A program made the translations under genes and the position numbers. A stretch of 34,564 nt of DNA from a virus: the IMG/VR virus record IMGVR_UViG_3300025122_006142, positions 1 through 34,564 of that record, one strand, 5' to 3'. Below the pieces are notes generated by a model. It did not search any database and had not been told where the DNA came from. It worked only from the letters and a program-made list of their open reading frames with translations. Each line of letters begins with the position of its first letter. The first letter of the stretch is position 1. Positions 6,816 to 14,317 of this stretch are shown here, piece after piece.

Positions 6816-7073
6816 TTAAGACGGATTGTCTTCTGAGAGGGCTTTTTCGCCAAGCTCCATATCATCCAAAAATTTTTCCAAAGCCTTGCGGAGCCCCATC
6901 TCAACAATTTGGGAACCGATTTTGCATTGTATAAGTGGGCGACCATCTTGAGTAACGTAGGCTAAAATAAAACCGCCGTCGTCGCCATCACCTGTGAACT
7001 CGAAAAGCTTATCAAGGAAACTATTGGGAATAGTAAATTCTTCTATAGGATGATCTGAGATATTTTCTTGCAT
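6816..7073 (-). CDS. Hypothetical acidic protein (85 aa)
   Basis: Not recognised. A small acidic soluble protein (M-Q-E-N-I-S-D-H start; G-D-G-D-D-G-G at about 28-34; L-D-D-M-E-L-G-E near the C-terminus). The centre reads as beta strands (F-I-L-A-Y-V, P-L-I-Q-C-K-I) followed by an amphipathic helix (R-K-A-L-E-K-F-L-D-D-M). No catalytic motif or membrane segment. It lies between a nuclease and the DnaB helicase, 14 bases after the former, so it is likely a small replication accessory protein such as a loader or inhibitor (inference from position only). A TATAAT occurs two bases before its ATG but has no matching -35. Confidence 0.6.
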   Translation of the reverse strand: MQENISDHPIEEFTIPNSFLDKLFEFTGDGDDGGFILAYVTQDGRPLIQCKIGSQIVEMGLRKALEKFLDDMELGEKALSEDNPS

Positions 7074-7087
7074 TAATTATAAAACAT

Positions 7088-7501
7088 TTACACGTGTGGT
7101 TGAAAAATAGACTTATGAAGCTCACTAAAGTCTACGTTGCCCTCATGTACTTCAAGGAGCTTAATAGTATTAAGGTCACAAAAGGCCAACTTCTCGTCGT
7201 CTCTTTTTAATTGATTTAAATAATTTATTTTATTTTTATTGTGGAAGAACTTATTATACTTGGTATGTTGTTTTCCTTGTACTTCTATTGCTATGTTTTT
7301 GGTAGCGTTATAAAAATCCAAAGTTAAACGAGATCCCACCACAGGAAACTCCTCAAATACAACATCGCCGTCCCAAAAAACTCTTAAAAATTTTTTAACT
7401 TTAGCTTGAAGTTTGCTGCGACTTCCTTTGTCCCAATCAATCAAATAATTAATTGGCTTTTTAAGGCGGCGACGCTTTCCAAGTAGGGTCTTAAAGGTCA
7501 T
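7088..7501 (-). CDS. Small PD-(D/E)XK endonuclease, DUF559/Vsr-like (137 aa)
   Basis: Putative DNA endonuclease of the restriction-like fold. The core is L-T-L-D62-F-Y-N then I-A-I-E73-V-Q-G-K-Q-H, the D...ExQ-G-K-x-H layout of Vsr/DUF559-type nucleases, followed by K-R-D101-D-E-K-L-A-F and I-K-L-L-E-V. The N-terminus is strongly basic (G-K-R-R-R-L-K-K), which would bind DNA. Proteins of this type in phages resolve or nick DNA during recombination; here it directly follows recA (stop and ATG are one base apart), which fits that role. Exact substrate is unknown. Confidence 0.7.
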   Translation of the reverse strand: MTFKTLLGKRRRLKKPINYLIDWDKGSRSKLQAKVKKFLRVFWDGDVVFEEFPVVGSRLTLDFYNATKNIAIEVQGKQHTKYNKFFHNKNKINYLNQLKRDDEKLAFCDLNTIKLLEVHEGNVDFSELHKSIFQPHV

Positions 7502-7502
7502 C

Positions 7503-8639
7503 CTAAACAGAAATCACCATCTTTTTAAAATAATCTACAAGATGCTCCTTGGCAGCTGGATTTTCTTCCAAAAACTTATCAAATTGGTTTTCGCCTTGTA
7601 TTTTTTGAGGAAACTCAACCTTGGCTTCTGACATTATATTAAGTAATTCTGGGTCAAATTCTATCCAACCCGCTCCCTTTCGGTGGGCAAACTCCCATAA
7701 AAACAACATATCTAAAATTTCTTTTTCTATCCAAATGCTTTTTCCTCCTTTGCGCCCGTAAAGGATAGGGTATTTAATGACTGCGTTAGTCTTTTCATTG
7801 GGGCTCTTTTTGACTGTGATTTTAGCATAGTGGCCAATAATTTTATTCTTTTCGGGGTCATGCTTGTCTCCCGGTTTCTCTAATATCCAATCTTTTTTAA
7901 AACGAGGCTCAAATTCAAGAATAAAATTAGCAAAATGTAACAACGCATTACCTCCTGTAGCCGTTGTTTGGCGAATGGGGGCCTTCGTGTAGGGATCAAG
8001 TTGGATGTCTGCTCTAACTTGGGAAACGAAGATAGCCATGTGCCCTCGTTTGGTCAAACCAATACTAACACGCTTCATGAAGTCCGCAGCAATAACGGCC
8101 CCCCCCGCAACTTTTCTTGACTCTTCAAATGTTTTGAGGGTGTCTCCCTTGGTAATTAAACCATCCACTGAATCCAAAATAAAGCAATAGCGGGTATCGC
8201 CTGTGTTTTTTCCAACCAAAAGCCGTAATGCCTCCACTACGGTTTCATAAATATTGCATTCAAACACAAAGCAATTACCCGTATTCCATTCGTCCTCATC
8301 AAAAACAAAGTTTATACCGGAGCGAGCTCTCATTTGTTTGGTTAAACGCCCTTCGGCTTTAATGTAAAAGCCTCGAGAATTAGGGACTGTTTGCAAGAAG
8401 TTTTTCATCACCTCTAGGGCTTCGGACGTTTTACCACCTTCGTTCACACCTGTAAAGCGATGGAGGCCGGGTCCCAGCCCTCCGCCTAGCTCAAAGTCCA
8501 ATATTAAGCTCCCGCTAGATACTTGGTAATCATAGTTTTCTTCATAGTTGTAGTGATCTTTTTCGGTGGATTTTAAAAAAGATTTAATTAAATCGTTTGG
8601 GGATAATCCTTGGGGTGTTTCTTTTTTTGTTCTAGCCAT
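7503..8639 (-). CDS. recA: RecA/UvsX-type recombinase (378 aa)
   Basis: ATP-dependent strand-exchange protein that coats single-stranded DNA for phage recombination and replication restart. Features: variant Walker A G-V-N-E-G-G-K-T at 64-71 (RecA has G-P-E-S-S-G-K-T), catalytic glutamate E96 in Y-I-K-A-E-G-R-L, Walker B C-F-I-L-D156-S-V-D-G, the S-Q-V-R strand, and T-T-A-T-G-G-N-A-L matching the RecA DNA-binding loop 2 region T-x-x-G-G-x-A-L. The N-terminal helix and a C-terminal domain of about 100 residues make the length close to cellular RecA (about 350). The ATG overlaps the end of the preceding gene by eight bases. It is the second gene of the operon driven by the promoter at 8980-9008. 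Confidence 0.9.
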   Translation of the reverse strand: MARTKKETPQGLSPNDLIKSFLKSTEKDHYNYEENYDYQVSSGSLILDFELGGGLGPGLHRFTGVNEGGKTSEALEVMKNFLQTVPNSRGFYIKAEGRLTKQMRARSGINFVFDEDEWNTGNCFVFECNIYETVVEALRLLVGKNTGDTRYCFILDSVDGLITKGDTLKTFEESRKVAGGAVIAADFMKRVSIGLTKRGHMAIFVSQVRADIQLDPYTKAPIRQTTATGGNALLHFANFILEFEPRFKKDWILEKPGDKHDPEKNKIIGHYAKITVKKSPNEKTNAVIKYPILYGRKGGKSIWIEKEILDMLFLWEFAHRKGAGWIEFDPELLNIMSEAKVEFPQKIQGENQFDKFLEENPAAKEHLVDYFKKMVISV

Positions 8640-8973
8640 TGAGAAAATCTTTAAGTGTTTTTGGTGTTGAAAGTATGCGGTCGTCGCCTGTTTTATCGCC
8701 TAGCGTAATAGGGGGCGGGGAGTGAATGTCTAGGTGAAATTCTTGGTATTTGTTTTGCAGCATTTGGTTATAGGGCAGTGCATAGAATTGAGCAAAACTG
8801 TTAAGTTGTTTGCCGAAGTTGGCTTTGTGCCAAAAGTCTTCATTATTATATTTCTGCATCAATCTTTTCAAGATCATCATTTCTTTTGCCCAGAACTTTT
8901 TTTTATCGTACTTGGGGGCAACGAGGTGTTTTCTTACAACATCCTGTATTCTGCGTTTATTTTTTTTAGGCAC
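8632..8973 (-). CDS. Hypothetical basic protein, first gene of the recombination/replication operon (113 aa)
   Basis: Not recognised. Basic N-terminus (P-K-K-N-K-R-R), then a helical middle (K-K-F-W-A-K-E-M-M-I-L-K-R-L-M-Q-K-Y), aromatic-rich (F-W-H-K-A-N-F, F-A-Q-F-Y). No Cys or catalytic signature and no membrane segment; probably DNA- or protein-binding. The start codon is GTG; no Shine-Dalgarno lies upstream, and the first base of the GTG is where the strong promoter at 8980-9008 should start transcription. Either the mRNA is leaderless or translation starts lower, for example at the double ATG at residues 32-33. It overlaps recA by eight bases, so the two are coupled. Confidence 0.65.
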   Translation of the reverse strand: MPKKNKRRIQDVVRKHLVAPKYDKKKFWAKEMMILKRLMQKYNNEDFWHKANFGKQLNSFAQFYALPYNQMLQNKYQEFHLDIHSPPPITLGDKTGDDRILSTPKTLKDFLNG

Positions 8974-8979
8974 GTAGGT

Positions 8980-9008
8980 ATTATAGACCGCCTAGGGTTT
9001 TTAGTCAA
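8980..9008 (-). promoter_or_regulatory. Near-consensus sigma-70 promoter driving the recA-helicase-primase operon
   Basis: On the minus strand TTGACT (9003-9008), a 17-base spacer and a perfect TATAAT (8980-8985). The -10 ends six bases before the GTG at 8973, so the predicted +1 is the first base of that codon. It lies immediately behind the terminator at 9011-9035 and should be read by host RNA polymerase with its main sigma factor. Confidence 0.8.
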
Positions 9009-9010
9009 AC

Positions 9011-9035
9011 AAAAAATAAGGCCCCACGGGGCCTT
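9011..9035 (-). terminator. Rho-independent terminator
   Basis: Minus-strand hairpin with a 7-bp GC-rich stem (AAGGCCC / GGGCCTT, 9018-9035) and a four-base loop, followed by ATTTTTT (9017-9011). It closes transcription coming from the ribonucleotide reductase and sugar genes, 26 bases after the stop of the 65-residue ORF. On the plus strand the same hairpin is followed by a weaker TTTAAAATTTT, but no plus-strand gene needs it. Confidence 0.85.
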
Positions 9036-9061
9036 TAAAATTTTAAAATAAAGTCTAGAAA

Positions 9062-9259
9062 CTATTCCGAAGGGGGCACAGGAGCTATTCCGCTATTCCC
9101 TATATCAAAACCACAACCAATAATAAAGCTTTGAACGCCACTTAAAACAGCCTCAAGGGATGGATCCGTACCTCTAATGGAAGTATGAACCTCTGTTTGT
9201 ATATGGTTTCCCGTAGGCTCAATGTCGTCGTTGCGGCTAAATTGATAGCTCTCTTGCAT
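9062..9259 (-). CDS. Hypothetical protein (65 aa)
   Basis: Not recognised. Short, mildly acidic protein (M-Q-E-S-Y-Q-F-S-R-N-D-D start) with a hydrophobic stretch S-F-I-I-G-C-G-F around residues 44-51 and a Pro-rich end (A-P-V-P-P-S-E). Too short for a clear fold and without a full membrane helix. The ATG shares one base with the TAA of the preceding gene (TAATG), so it is co-translated with the Lys-rich protein, and it is the last gene before the terminator. A partner or chaperone of the preceding protein is possible but unproven. Confidence 0.55.
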   Translation of the reverse strand: MQESYQFSRNDDIEPTGNHIQTEVHTSIRGTDPSLEAVLSGVQSFIIGCGFDIGNSGIAPVPPSE

Positions 9260-10245
9260 TAAGGGGTGTAGTTAGGGTTTAAAAACTTACGATAATCCGC
9301 TTTAGGGGCCTTAGGTTTTTTAAACCAAAGATTATTAAGATTAAGTTCTTCTTTAAGCTTTTCCCAATCAACAGGCTCTAAGAGCTTGGAGTAGGGGGCG
9401 CTCTCAAGAACTCCGTCAAAAGGAGCTGGCTTAAATGCTACGGTAGGGTATTCGGCAGCGGTGGCGTCAGTTGAGGCTACTGTAGAAATAGTGAGGCTGG
9501 CGTTTTTTTTGTCAAGCTTTTTGTCTTTCTTTAAATAAAAGGTTTCGGCCCTTTTCTTTTCAGAGGGTTTTCCTTTTTGGAGCTTCTTAATTTTGCTTTC
9601 ATCATCTTTGACGGCATCTTTTTCGTGCTCTTTCTTTTCCTTTTTGGTGTCGCGATCAAGCTCTTTTTTATCTATCTTCTCCCACTGCTTTTTGGTTTTA
9701 GCTGAGGTGGGTTCATCTAACTCGGGGTAATCAGATTTCCCTTGTTTCATACCACCCTTCGACTCGTCTTTTTTGCTAGACTTTTTATCGTCTGATTTCT
9801 TGTCGGAATCTTTCTTGTCGGAATCTTTCTTGTCGCCGCCCTTTTTCTTGTTAATCATCTCTAGAAACTTTTCTTTAGCGGCTTTTTGCTTCTCTGAAGC
9901 GCCGTCCGATTCGGAGACCTGCACCCCAAGTTCCTTTGCTTTCTTTTTGATTTTAGCTAACGCCGACTTTTTGGCGGCAGCGGGAATCTTGGTTTGGTTA
10001 AGGCGAGCCAAGGCGTTGCGCACATGGGCCGCATCAGGAATGGGAAGGTGGCGTAAGGATCGCGGGGTGGTCTTACCTTCAGAATCTTTGGATCCACCCG
10101 GAGAAATGTAGGCAAAATCAGAGTCAGGGAGGTTATTAACGTCTTTGCTGCTTAGCTCTTTAGCTTCCGCTTGCCTGCGGATCTCAGAGGTGAAATCTAC
10201 CTCTACCTCGATTCCGGCTGGTAAATAGGAGTCTGGATATTTCAT
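9259..10245 (-). CDS. Lys/Asp-rich protein with a phage-associated N-terminal domain (328 aa)
   Basis: Function uncertain. Residues about 37-110 (L-P-D-S-D-F-A-Y-I-S-P-G-G, then R-S-L-R-H-L-P-I-P-D-A-A-H-V-R-N-A-L-A-R-L and a Lys/Ala helix) resemble a small domain often attached to phage structural, protease or scaffold proteins; this is from memory of the pattern. Residues about 125-250 are a low-complexity, highly charged region (K-K-D-S-D repeats, many K, D, E), probably disordered, and encoded in part by a 15-bp tandem repeat. The C-terminal 80 residues are ordered and Pro/aromatic-rich (D-Y-R-K-F-L-N-P-N-Y). A scaffold, internal head protein or DNA-condensing protein would fit. It follows ribonucleotide reductase after a 47-base gap. 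Confidence 0.6.
   Translation of the reverse strand: MKYPDSYLPAGIEVEVDFTSEIRRQAEAKELSSKDVNNLPDSDFAYISPGGSKDSEGKTTPRSLRHLPIPDAAHVRNALARLNQTKIPAAAKKSALAKIKKKAKELGVQVSESDGASEKQKAAKEKFLEMINKKKGGDKKDSDKKDSDKKSDDKKSSKKDESKGGMKQGKSDYPELDEPTSAKTKKQWEKIDKKELDRDTKKEKKEHEKDAVKDDESKIKKLQKGKPSEKKRAETFYLKKDKKLDKKNASLTISTVASTDATAAEYPTVAFKPAPFDGVLESAPYSKLLEPVDWEKLKEELNLNNLWFKKPKAPKADYRKFLNPNYTP
9797..9835. repeat. 15-bp tandem repeat inside the Lys-rich gene
   Basis: TTCTTGTCGGAATCT occurs at 9797-9811 and 9812-9826, with nine bases of a third copy at 9827-9835. It encodes the repeated D-S-D-K-K peptide of the charged region and keeps frame (5 codons per unit), so copy number could change without breaking the gene. 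Confidence 0.85.
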
Positions 10246-10292
10246 AATACAGCAGTATTTACACCTTTTTAAAACATTTTGGAAGTTTTTCT

Positions 10293-12230
10293 TTATTTAA
10301 TGGGGCACACCCCTCCTGCACATTCTAGCCCTTCAAGTTGCTTGCCGTTAGAAATAGCTTGGGGCTTTATTTTTTTAATGTTTTTCTTAATTTTATTGTA
10401 TTTTTCTTTGTCTATCTCCTCGTAGGGGGCTTGGTCGAAACCGTGGTCTTGGTGCAACAAGAAAGACACGCTTTTAATGTTATTTTTATAGTTTTTGCTG
10501 AGCCATTCTTTAATATCGTCCAGTTCTTCTTTGCGATAATAAACCGTGCAGGAAACCGCATTATCTGACCACGTTTTTTGAATTTGTTTAACAAGCTCGA
10601 GCTGGTCAATAGCAGACGTATCTTTAGCTAGCTTGGCGTCAGCACCAGAGGTACAAGGAAATTCAACTAAAACCGTATCTCTATTCAAGGAGCCGTCAAA
10701 GTTTTTAGTATATTCTACATGATATCCTAAGTTTTTACAGGTCTCTACTAATTGGTCGTCACTCGACATACGGACGCGGCGAATATAATATTGAGAATAT
10801 GCTGGGTGAACCCCGGGAGTGGCACCCGCCAATAAACTTAAGGTCCCGCTAGGTTTCACGGTAGTTAACTTGATGCTCTCTGGCCAGTTGTTCTTAGCGC
10901 TCCATTCTTTATCAAATTTACGCAATTCTTGATAACAATGATCTAACCATGGAATCTTTTCAAAAGATTGACATAAGCCCGTGACCCCTTGTCCAATGCG
11001 AAAGTTTTTGTGAACAATCTTATTGGTATCTTCATGGATGAAGGGTAGAGCGCATATAGCTTTTTGTGTTTTATATAACAAAGTAGAGCACTCAGTTAGT
11101 TCCTTTTTAGATTCGATGTTGTTTAAATAAAGTTCGGCAAGATTGCAGCACTCCTTGTCAGCTAAAGAAATCTCGCCGCAGGGGTTGGTGCCTTCACAGT
11201 TTTCTCGGCTTTTTTCTCCTGTGCGTCCATATTTAGAACTAAGACCAAGGTTAAAAAAGCCATAAGGCTCTCCATTGCCTGCATAACCATCCCACACCCC
11301 TTCCATAATATGGTCATAGCTATCACAGTAAATAGTATTATTGCTCATTGCGCGCCAATTAGGGATATTACCGAGGTCCCATCTCTTGGCTTTAAGGTAC
11401 AAAAAGTCATCCGGATCCCCTAATGCTATTTCGGCAGAGCGACGAACATTTCCAGCCACAACAATAGAGCCAATAATATTAGCTATGTCTAAAACATCCA
11501 AGCTACGAAGTTTTTTTCCTTCTCGAGCTTTCATTACCTCACAAATCTTTGCAGTACCGTTGATTAAAATCTCAGGGCCGCTAGCTGTGCCACCAAATCC
11601 ATGGATAGGTTTTCCAGCGCTACGCACAAGGACGGTGGAGTAATTAAAGGACTGTCCGGTGACAAAGAGAGCGTCTAAAACTTTTTGCAATAGACGAACC
11701 CATCCTTCGCGACTATCCGGCACGATAAAGTCCGCATCATTGGTGTTTTTCACTTCAATTTCCACCCCGCGCTTGACGCGGGGTAACTCGTGAATATCTT
11801 CACGGCGAATCGAATAGCCTACGCCACCGCCTAACATTAAATTTTCAAAAATAAAACAAAAATCTTCAGGTTTTTTAATAGCAGTAAACCAACAGTTGAG
11901 TAAGCTGTTTCCCCCAAAGCGGTCCACAGTTGAGGTCCCTAGTTGCCAAAGGCCGCGCCCAGCGAAGTTGCATTTAAGGTTAAAGACTAAATCGAATAAT
12001 CTTTCTGCTTCTTTTGATGTGTACTTTGCTCCAATTTTTTGAGCGCCATTAATACATCTAGCAATAGTTTCGGGCCACTCTTCTAATAGGCCGTCGTCTT
12101 TAAGTCGGGAATAGGTGCGTTTGTAAACGATATATCCAAGGCCGTTAAAACCCCATTTGGGTTGTTTGTTTTTGTATTTTGCTACGAAGTCATCTGTGAT
12201 GATAGAGGTGGTGTCTTTTTTTACCGTCAT
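10293..12230 (-). CDS. nrdJ: Class II (adenosylcobalamin-dependent) ribonucleoside-triphosphate reductase (645 aa)
   Basis: Reduces ribonucleotides to deoxyribonucleotides for phage DNA synthesis. It follows the monomeric Lactobacillus leichmannii type. C113 in L-L-N-C-W-F and C362 in E-C-C-N-L are the substrate-reducing pair, C351 with N349 and E353 in N-P-C-G-E-I-S-L is the thiyl-radical site (C351 to C362 has the same spacing of 11 as the L. leichmannii 408/419 pair), and C637/C642 near the C-terminus in E-C-A-G-G-V-C form the C-xxxx-C shuttle that reloads the active site. No separate small subunit gene is present and none is needed, but the host must supply B12. The gene is 47 bases before the Lys-rich gene. 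The 34-base gap upstream shows no promoter I trust. Confidence 0.9.
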   Translation of the reverse strand: MTVKKDTTSIITDDFVAKYKNKQPKWGFNGLGYIVYKRTYSRLKDDGLLEEWPETIARCINGAQKIGAKYTSKEAERLFDLVFNLKCNFAGRGLWQLGTSTVDRFGGNSLLNCWFTAIKKPEDFCFIFENLMLGGGVGYSIRREDIHELPRVKRGVEIEVKNTNDADFIVPDSREGWVRLLQKVLDALFVTGQSFNYSTVLVRSAGKPIHGFGGTASGPEILINGTAKICEVMKAREGKKLRSLDVLDIANIIGSIVVAGNVRRSAEIALGDPDDFLYLKAKRWDLGNIPNWRAMSNNTIYCDSYDHIMEGVWDGYAGNGEPYGFFNLGLSSKYGRTGEKSRENCEGTNPCGEISLADKECCNLAELYLNNIESKKELTECSTLLYKTQKAICALPFIHEDTNKIVHKNFRIGQGVTGLCQSFEKIPWLDHCYQELRKFDKEWSAKNNWPESIKLTTVKPSGTLSLLAGATPGVHPAYSQYYIRRVRMSSDDQLVETCKNLGYHVEYTKNFDGSLNRDTVLVEFPCTSGADAKLAKDTSAIDQLELVKQIQKTWSDNAVSCTVYYRKEELDDIKEWLSKNYKNNIKSVSFLLHQDHGFDQAPYEEIDKEKYNKIKKNIKKIKPQAISNGKQLEGLECAGGVCPIK

Positions 12231-12264
12231 TAGGGTCAGAGTCTATAGTTTACACTTAAAGTTT

Positions 12265-13326
12265 TTAACCAAGAGTAAGTATATCATGCTGGATCATTTT
12301 GTCAACTAATTTTTCAAAAGATACTTCGCGCACCCATCCTAATTCTTTTTCAATGCGTGTTGGGTCGCCTAGTAGCAGTTCAATTTCAGCTGGCCTAAAA
12401 TACTTAGGATTAACATAAACTAACGGTATCTCTGGCTGATGTTTTAAGGTATAGGCTAGAGCGGGTTTATCTCCAGTAAAAAAATTAGTATTCTCTACAA
12501 CATCAAAAGGGATTCCTGCGGCTGTCAAAGAAAGCTCTACAAACTCTCTAATAGAATGAGTTTCGCCAGAAGCAACAACATAATCGCACGGCTCTTTTTG
12601 TTGCATCATAAGCCATACCGCTTTCACAAAATCTTCAGAATCCCCCCAGTCTCTTTTTGATTCAAGATTTCCTAAGTGAAGGGGCGCGGGGGTACGCTTT
12701 TCGCGGAGCGCCTTGCTCATCAGCGCTACTGACTTTGTAATTTTGCGGGTTACAAATTCCTCTCCTCTCCGCGTGCCCTCGTGATTAAAAAGCCAACCTT
12801 GCACGGCAAATAAATTGTAACTATCACGGTAAACTTTCACGATATGTCTTGCCGCAGCTTTAGCTGCTCCATAAGGGGAACGAGGGCGCAATGGGTGCTT
12901 CTCGTCTTGCGGGCTATATTCCACATCACCAAACTCCTCTGAACTTCCTGCATTATAGAATTTAGTACGAGGCGATTCGGTGCGAATAGCCTCTAATATA
13001 TGAAGAACACCTGTAGCGGTGCAGTTCCATGTAGCCACAGGGATGTCCCAGCTTGCCCCTACGAAACTTTGAGCGGCAAAATTAATAAAATATTCAGGCT
13101 GGTATTTTTTAACTACATGGTTGACTGATGTGGGGTCAGTCAAATCAAAATACACTTTTTCGAAACGTGGGTTATCTATATGGTGAATAATATTTTCATC
13201 GTTAGGAACTGATAATCGCCTAAAACATCCCACAATGTGATAATCCGTTTCTTTTAAAAGAAAGTCCACCATGTGGCTACCGTCTTGTCCTGTGACGCCC
13301 GTTAAAACTATGATATTTTTATTCAT
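12265..13326 (-). CDS. gmd: GDP-mannose 4,6-dehydratase (353 aa)
   Basis: Converts GDP-D-mannose to GDP-4-keto-6-deoxymannose using bound NADP, the first step to GDP-fucose, GDP-rhamnose or GDP-perosamine. The dinucleotide motif T-G-V-T-G-Q-D-G is at 9-16. The catalytic set is S128-S-E-E131 with Y152-G-A-A-K156. Family landmarks include N-F-A-A-Q-S-F-V-G, W-L-F-N-H-E and R-R-G-E-E-F-V-T-R-K, plus Y-F-R-P-A-E near the C-terminus. Length equals cellular Gmd. It is the last gene of the sugar cassette, overlapping the fucose synthase gene by eight bases, which shows that the pathway goes to fucose. GDP-mannose must come from the host. Confidence 0.93.
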   Translation of the reverse strand: MNKNIIVLTGVTGQDGSHMVDFLLKETDYHIVGCFRRLSVPNDENIIHHIDNPRFEKVYFDLTDPTSVNHVVKKYQPEYFINFAAQSFVGASWDIPVATWNCTATGVLHILEAIRTESPRTKFYNAGSSEEFGDVEYSPQDEKHPLRPRSPYGAAKAAARHIVKVYRDSYNLFAVQGWLFNHEGTRRGEEFVTRKITKSVALMSKALREKRTPAPLHLGNLESKRDWGDSEDFVKAVWLMMQQKEPCDYVVASGETHSIREFVELSLTAAGIPFDVVENTNFFTGDKPALAYTLKHQPEIPLVYVNPKYFRPAEIELLLGDPTRIEKELGWVREVSFEKLVDKMIQHDILTLG

Positions 13327-14317
13327 CTTCTTGAATCAGATCTAGGGTTTGGAGGTACCACTCATATGTCTTTTGTATCCCCTCTTCAAGGGTTGTTTTT
13401 GCTTCGAAGCCGAACTCTTCTTTTGCTTTTGTTGTGTCCAAGCAGCGCCGCGGCTGACCGTTAGGTTTGCTCGCGTCCCACACTATTTTCCCTTCAAATT
13501 TGGTTAATTTTTGAATTATTGTGGCAAGCTCTTTAATTGTAGTTTCCTTACTTGCTCCAATGTTAATGGGGTCGGGTTTATCATAGGACCGAAGAGCTTT
13601 CCAGATAGCTTCGGCGCAATCACCTGCGTATAAAAACTCTCTAGAAGCAGAGCCGTCACCCCACAGCGTAACGGAAGAGGCTTGAGCCTCTTTGGCTTCG
13701 TGAAACTTTCGAAGCATCGCAGGGATAACGTGAGAATCTTCTAAACTAAAATGGTCGTATTCACCGTACATATTAACAGGGATCAAATGGATAAAATTAG
13801 ACCCGTACTGATTAGCAAACGCCTGACACCCTATTAGTAAATTCTTCTTCGCTAAACCATAAGGAGCGTTGGTTTCCTCTGGGTACCCATCCCAAAGGTT
13901 TTCCTCTTTAAAAGGAACCGGGGTATTTTTAGGGTAAGAACATACGGTTCCAATCGTGACAAGTTTCTTAAGTTTTAGCTCGTGGGCTACCTTCAACACG
14001 TTCAAGCTCATTTGGGCGTTGTGCAAAAAGAAATCTGCAGGTTTGCGTTGATTAATGCCTATGCCTCCGCACTCTGCCGCAAGGTGAATGATGATATCTA
14101 TTTTGTTGGAGTGACAATAGTGGTAAAGGTCTCTGTATTCAAGACAGTTTAATTGGTGTCTATGTGGCGTAAAGAGATTATACAATTTTGTGTCATCATA
14201 ACCGTTAATTTCGAAGTGTTGCTGTACAAGGTTGTTGACAACGCTTGTTTCGTCAGCCATTTTGTCTCCCAAGTGGGTTCCTAGAAAGCCGTTTGCGCCT
14301 GTTAATAGAATGTTCAT
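13319..14317 (-). CDS. fcl: GDP-L-fucose synthase (332 aa)
   Basis: Epimerase-reductase turning the Gmd product into GDP-L-fucose with NADPH. Short-chain dehydrogenase fold: T-G-A-N-G-F-L-G at 6-13, H-L-A-A-E-C-G-G-I at 78-86 matching the Fcl H-x-A-A-x-V-G-G-I pattern, S-Y-P after C126, and Y153-xxx-K157. The substrate-binding region S-R-E-F-L-Y-A-G-D and N-I-G-x-x-K-E-T-T-I-K-E-L are also typical, as is N-G-Q-P-R-R near the C-terminus. The start overlaps the stop of the HddA-like kinase as ATGA. Supplies the donor for the GT10 fucosyltransferase at 22690-23565. Confidence 0.92.
   Translation of the reverse strand: MNILLTGANGFLGTHLGDKMADETSVVNNLVQQHFEINGYDDTKLYNLFTPHRHQLNCLEYRDLYHYCHSNKIDIIIHLAAECGGIGINQRKPADFFLHNAQMSLNVLKVAHELKLKKLVTIGTVCSYPKNTPVPFKEENLWDGYPEETNAPYGLAKKNLLIGCQAFANQYGSNFIHLIPVNMYGEYDHFSLEDSHVIPAMLRKFHEAKEAQASSVTLWGDGSASREFLYAGDCAEAIWKALRSYDKPDPINIGASKETTIKELATIIQKLTKFEGKIVWDASKPNGQPRRCLDTTKAKEEFGFEAKTTLEEGIQKTYEWYLQTLDLIQEDE

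Noticed and set aside
9797-9835. Short tandem repeat as possible CRISPR or att site
   Set aside because: Unit of 15 bp without spacers, in frame inside a coding region and explained by the repeated peptide.
7074-12252. GTGTAAA motif in three gaps (before 7073, 10245 and 12230), partly like a T4-type late promoter TATAAATA
   Set aside because: Three short matches in AT-rich gaps with different distances to the start codon; no consistent second element.
12231-12264. TATAGA and TTGGTT in the gap before ribonucleotide reductase
   Set aside because: Spacing is 19 bases and both boxes are poor; the gene can be read from the upstream operon.
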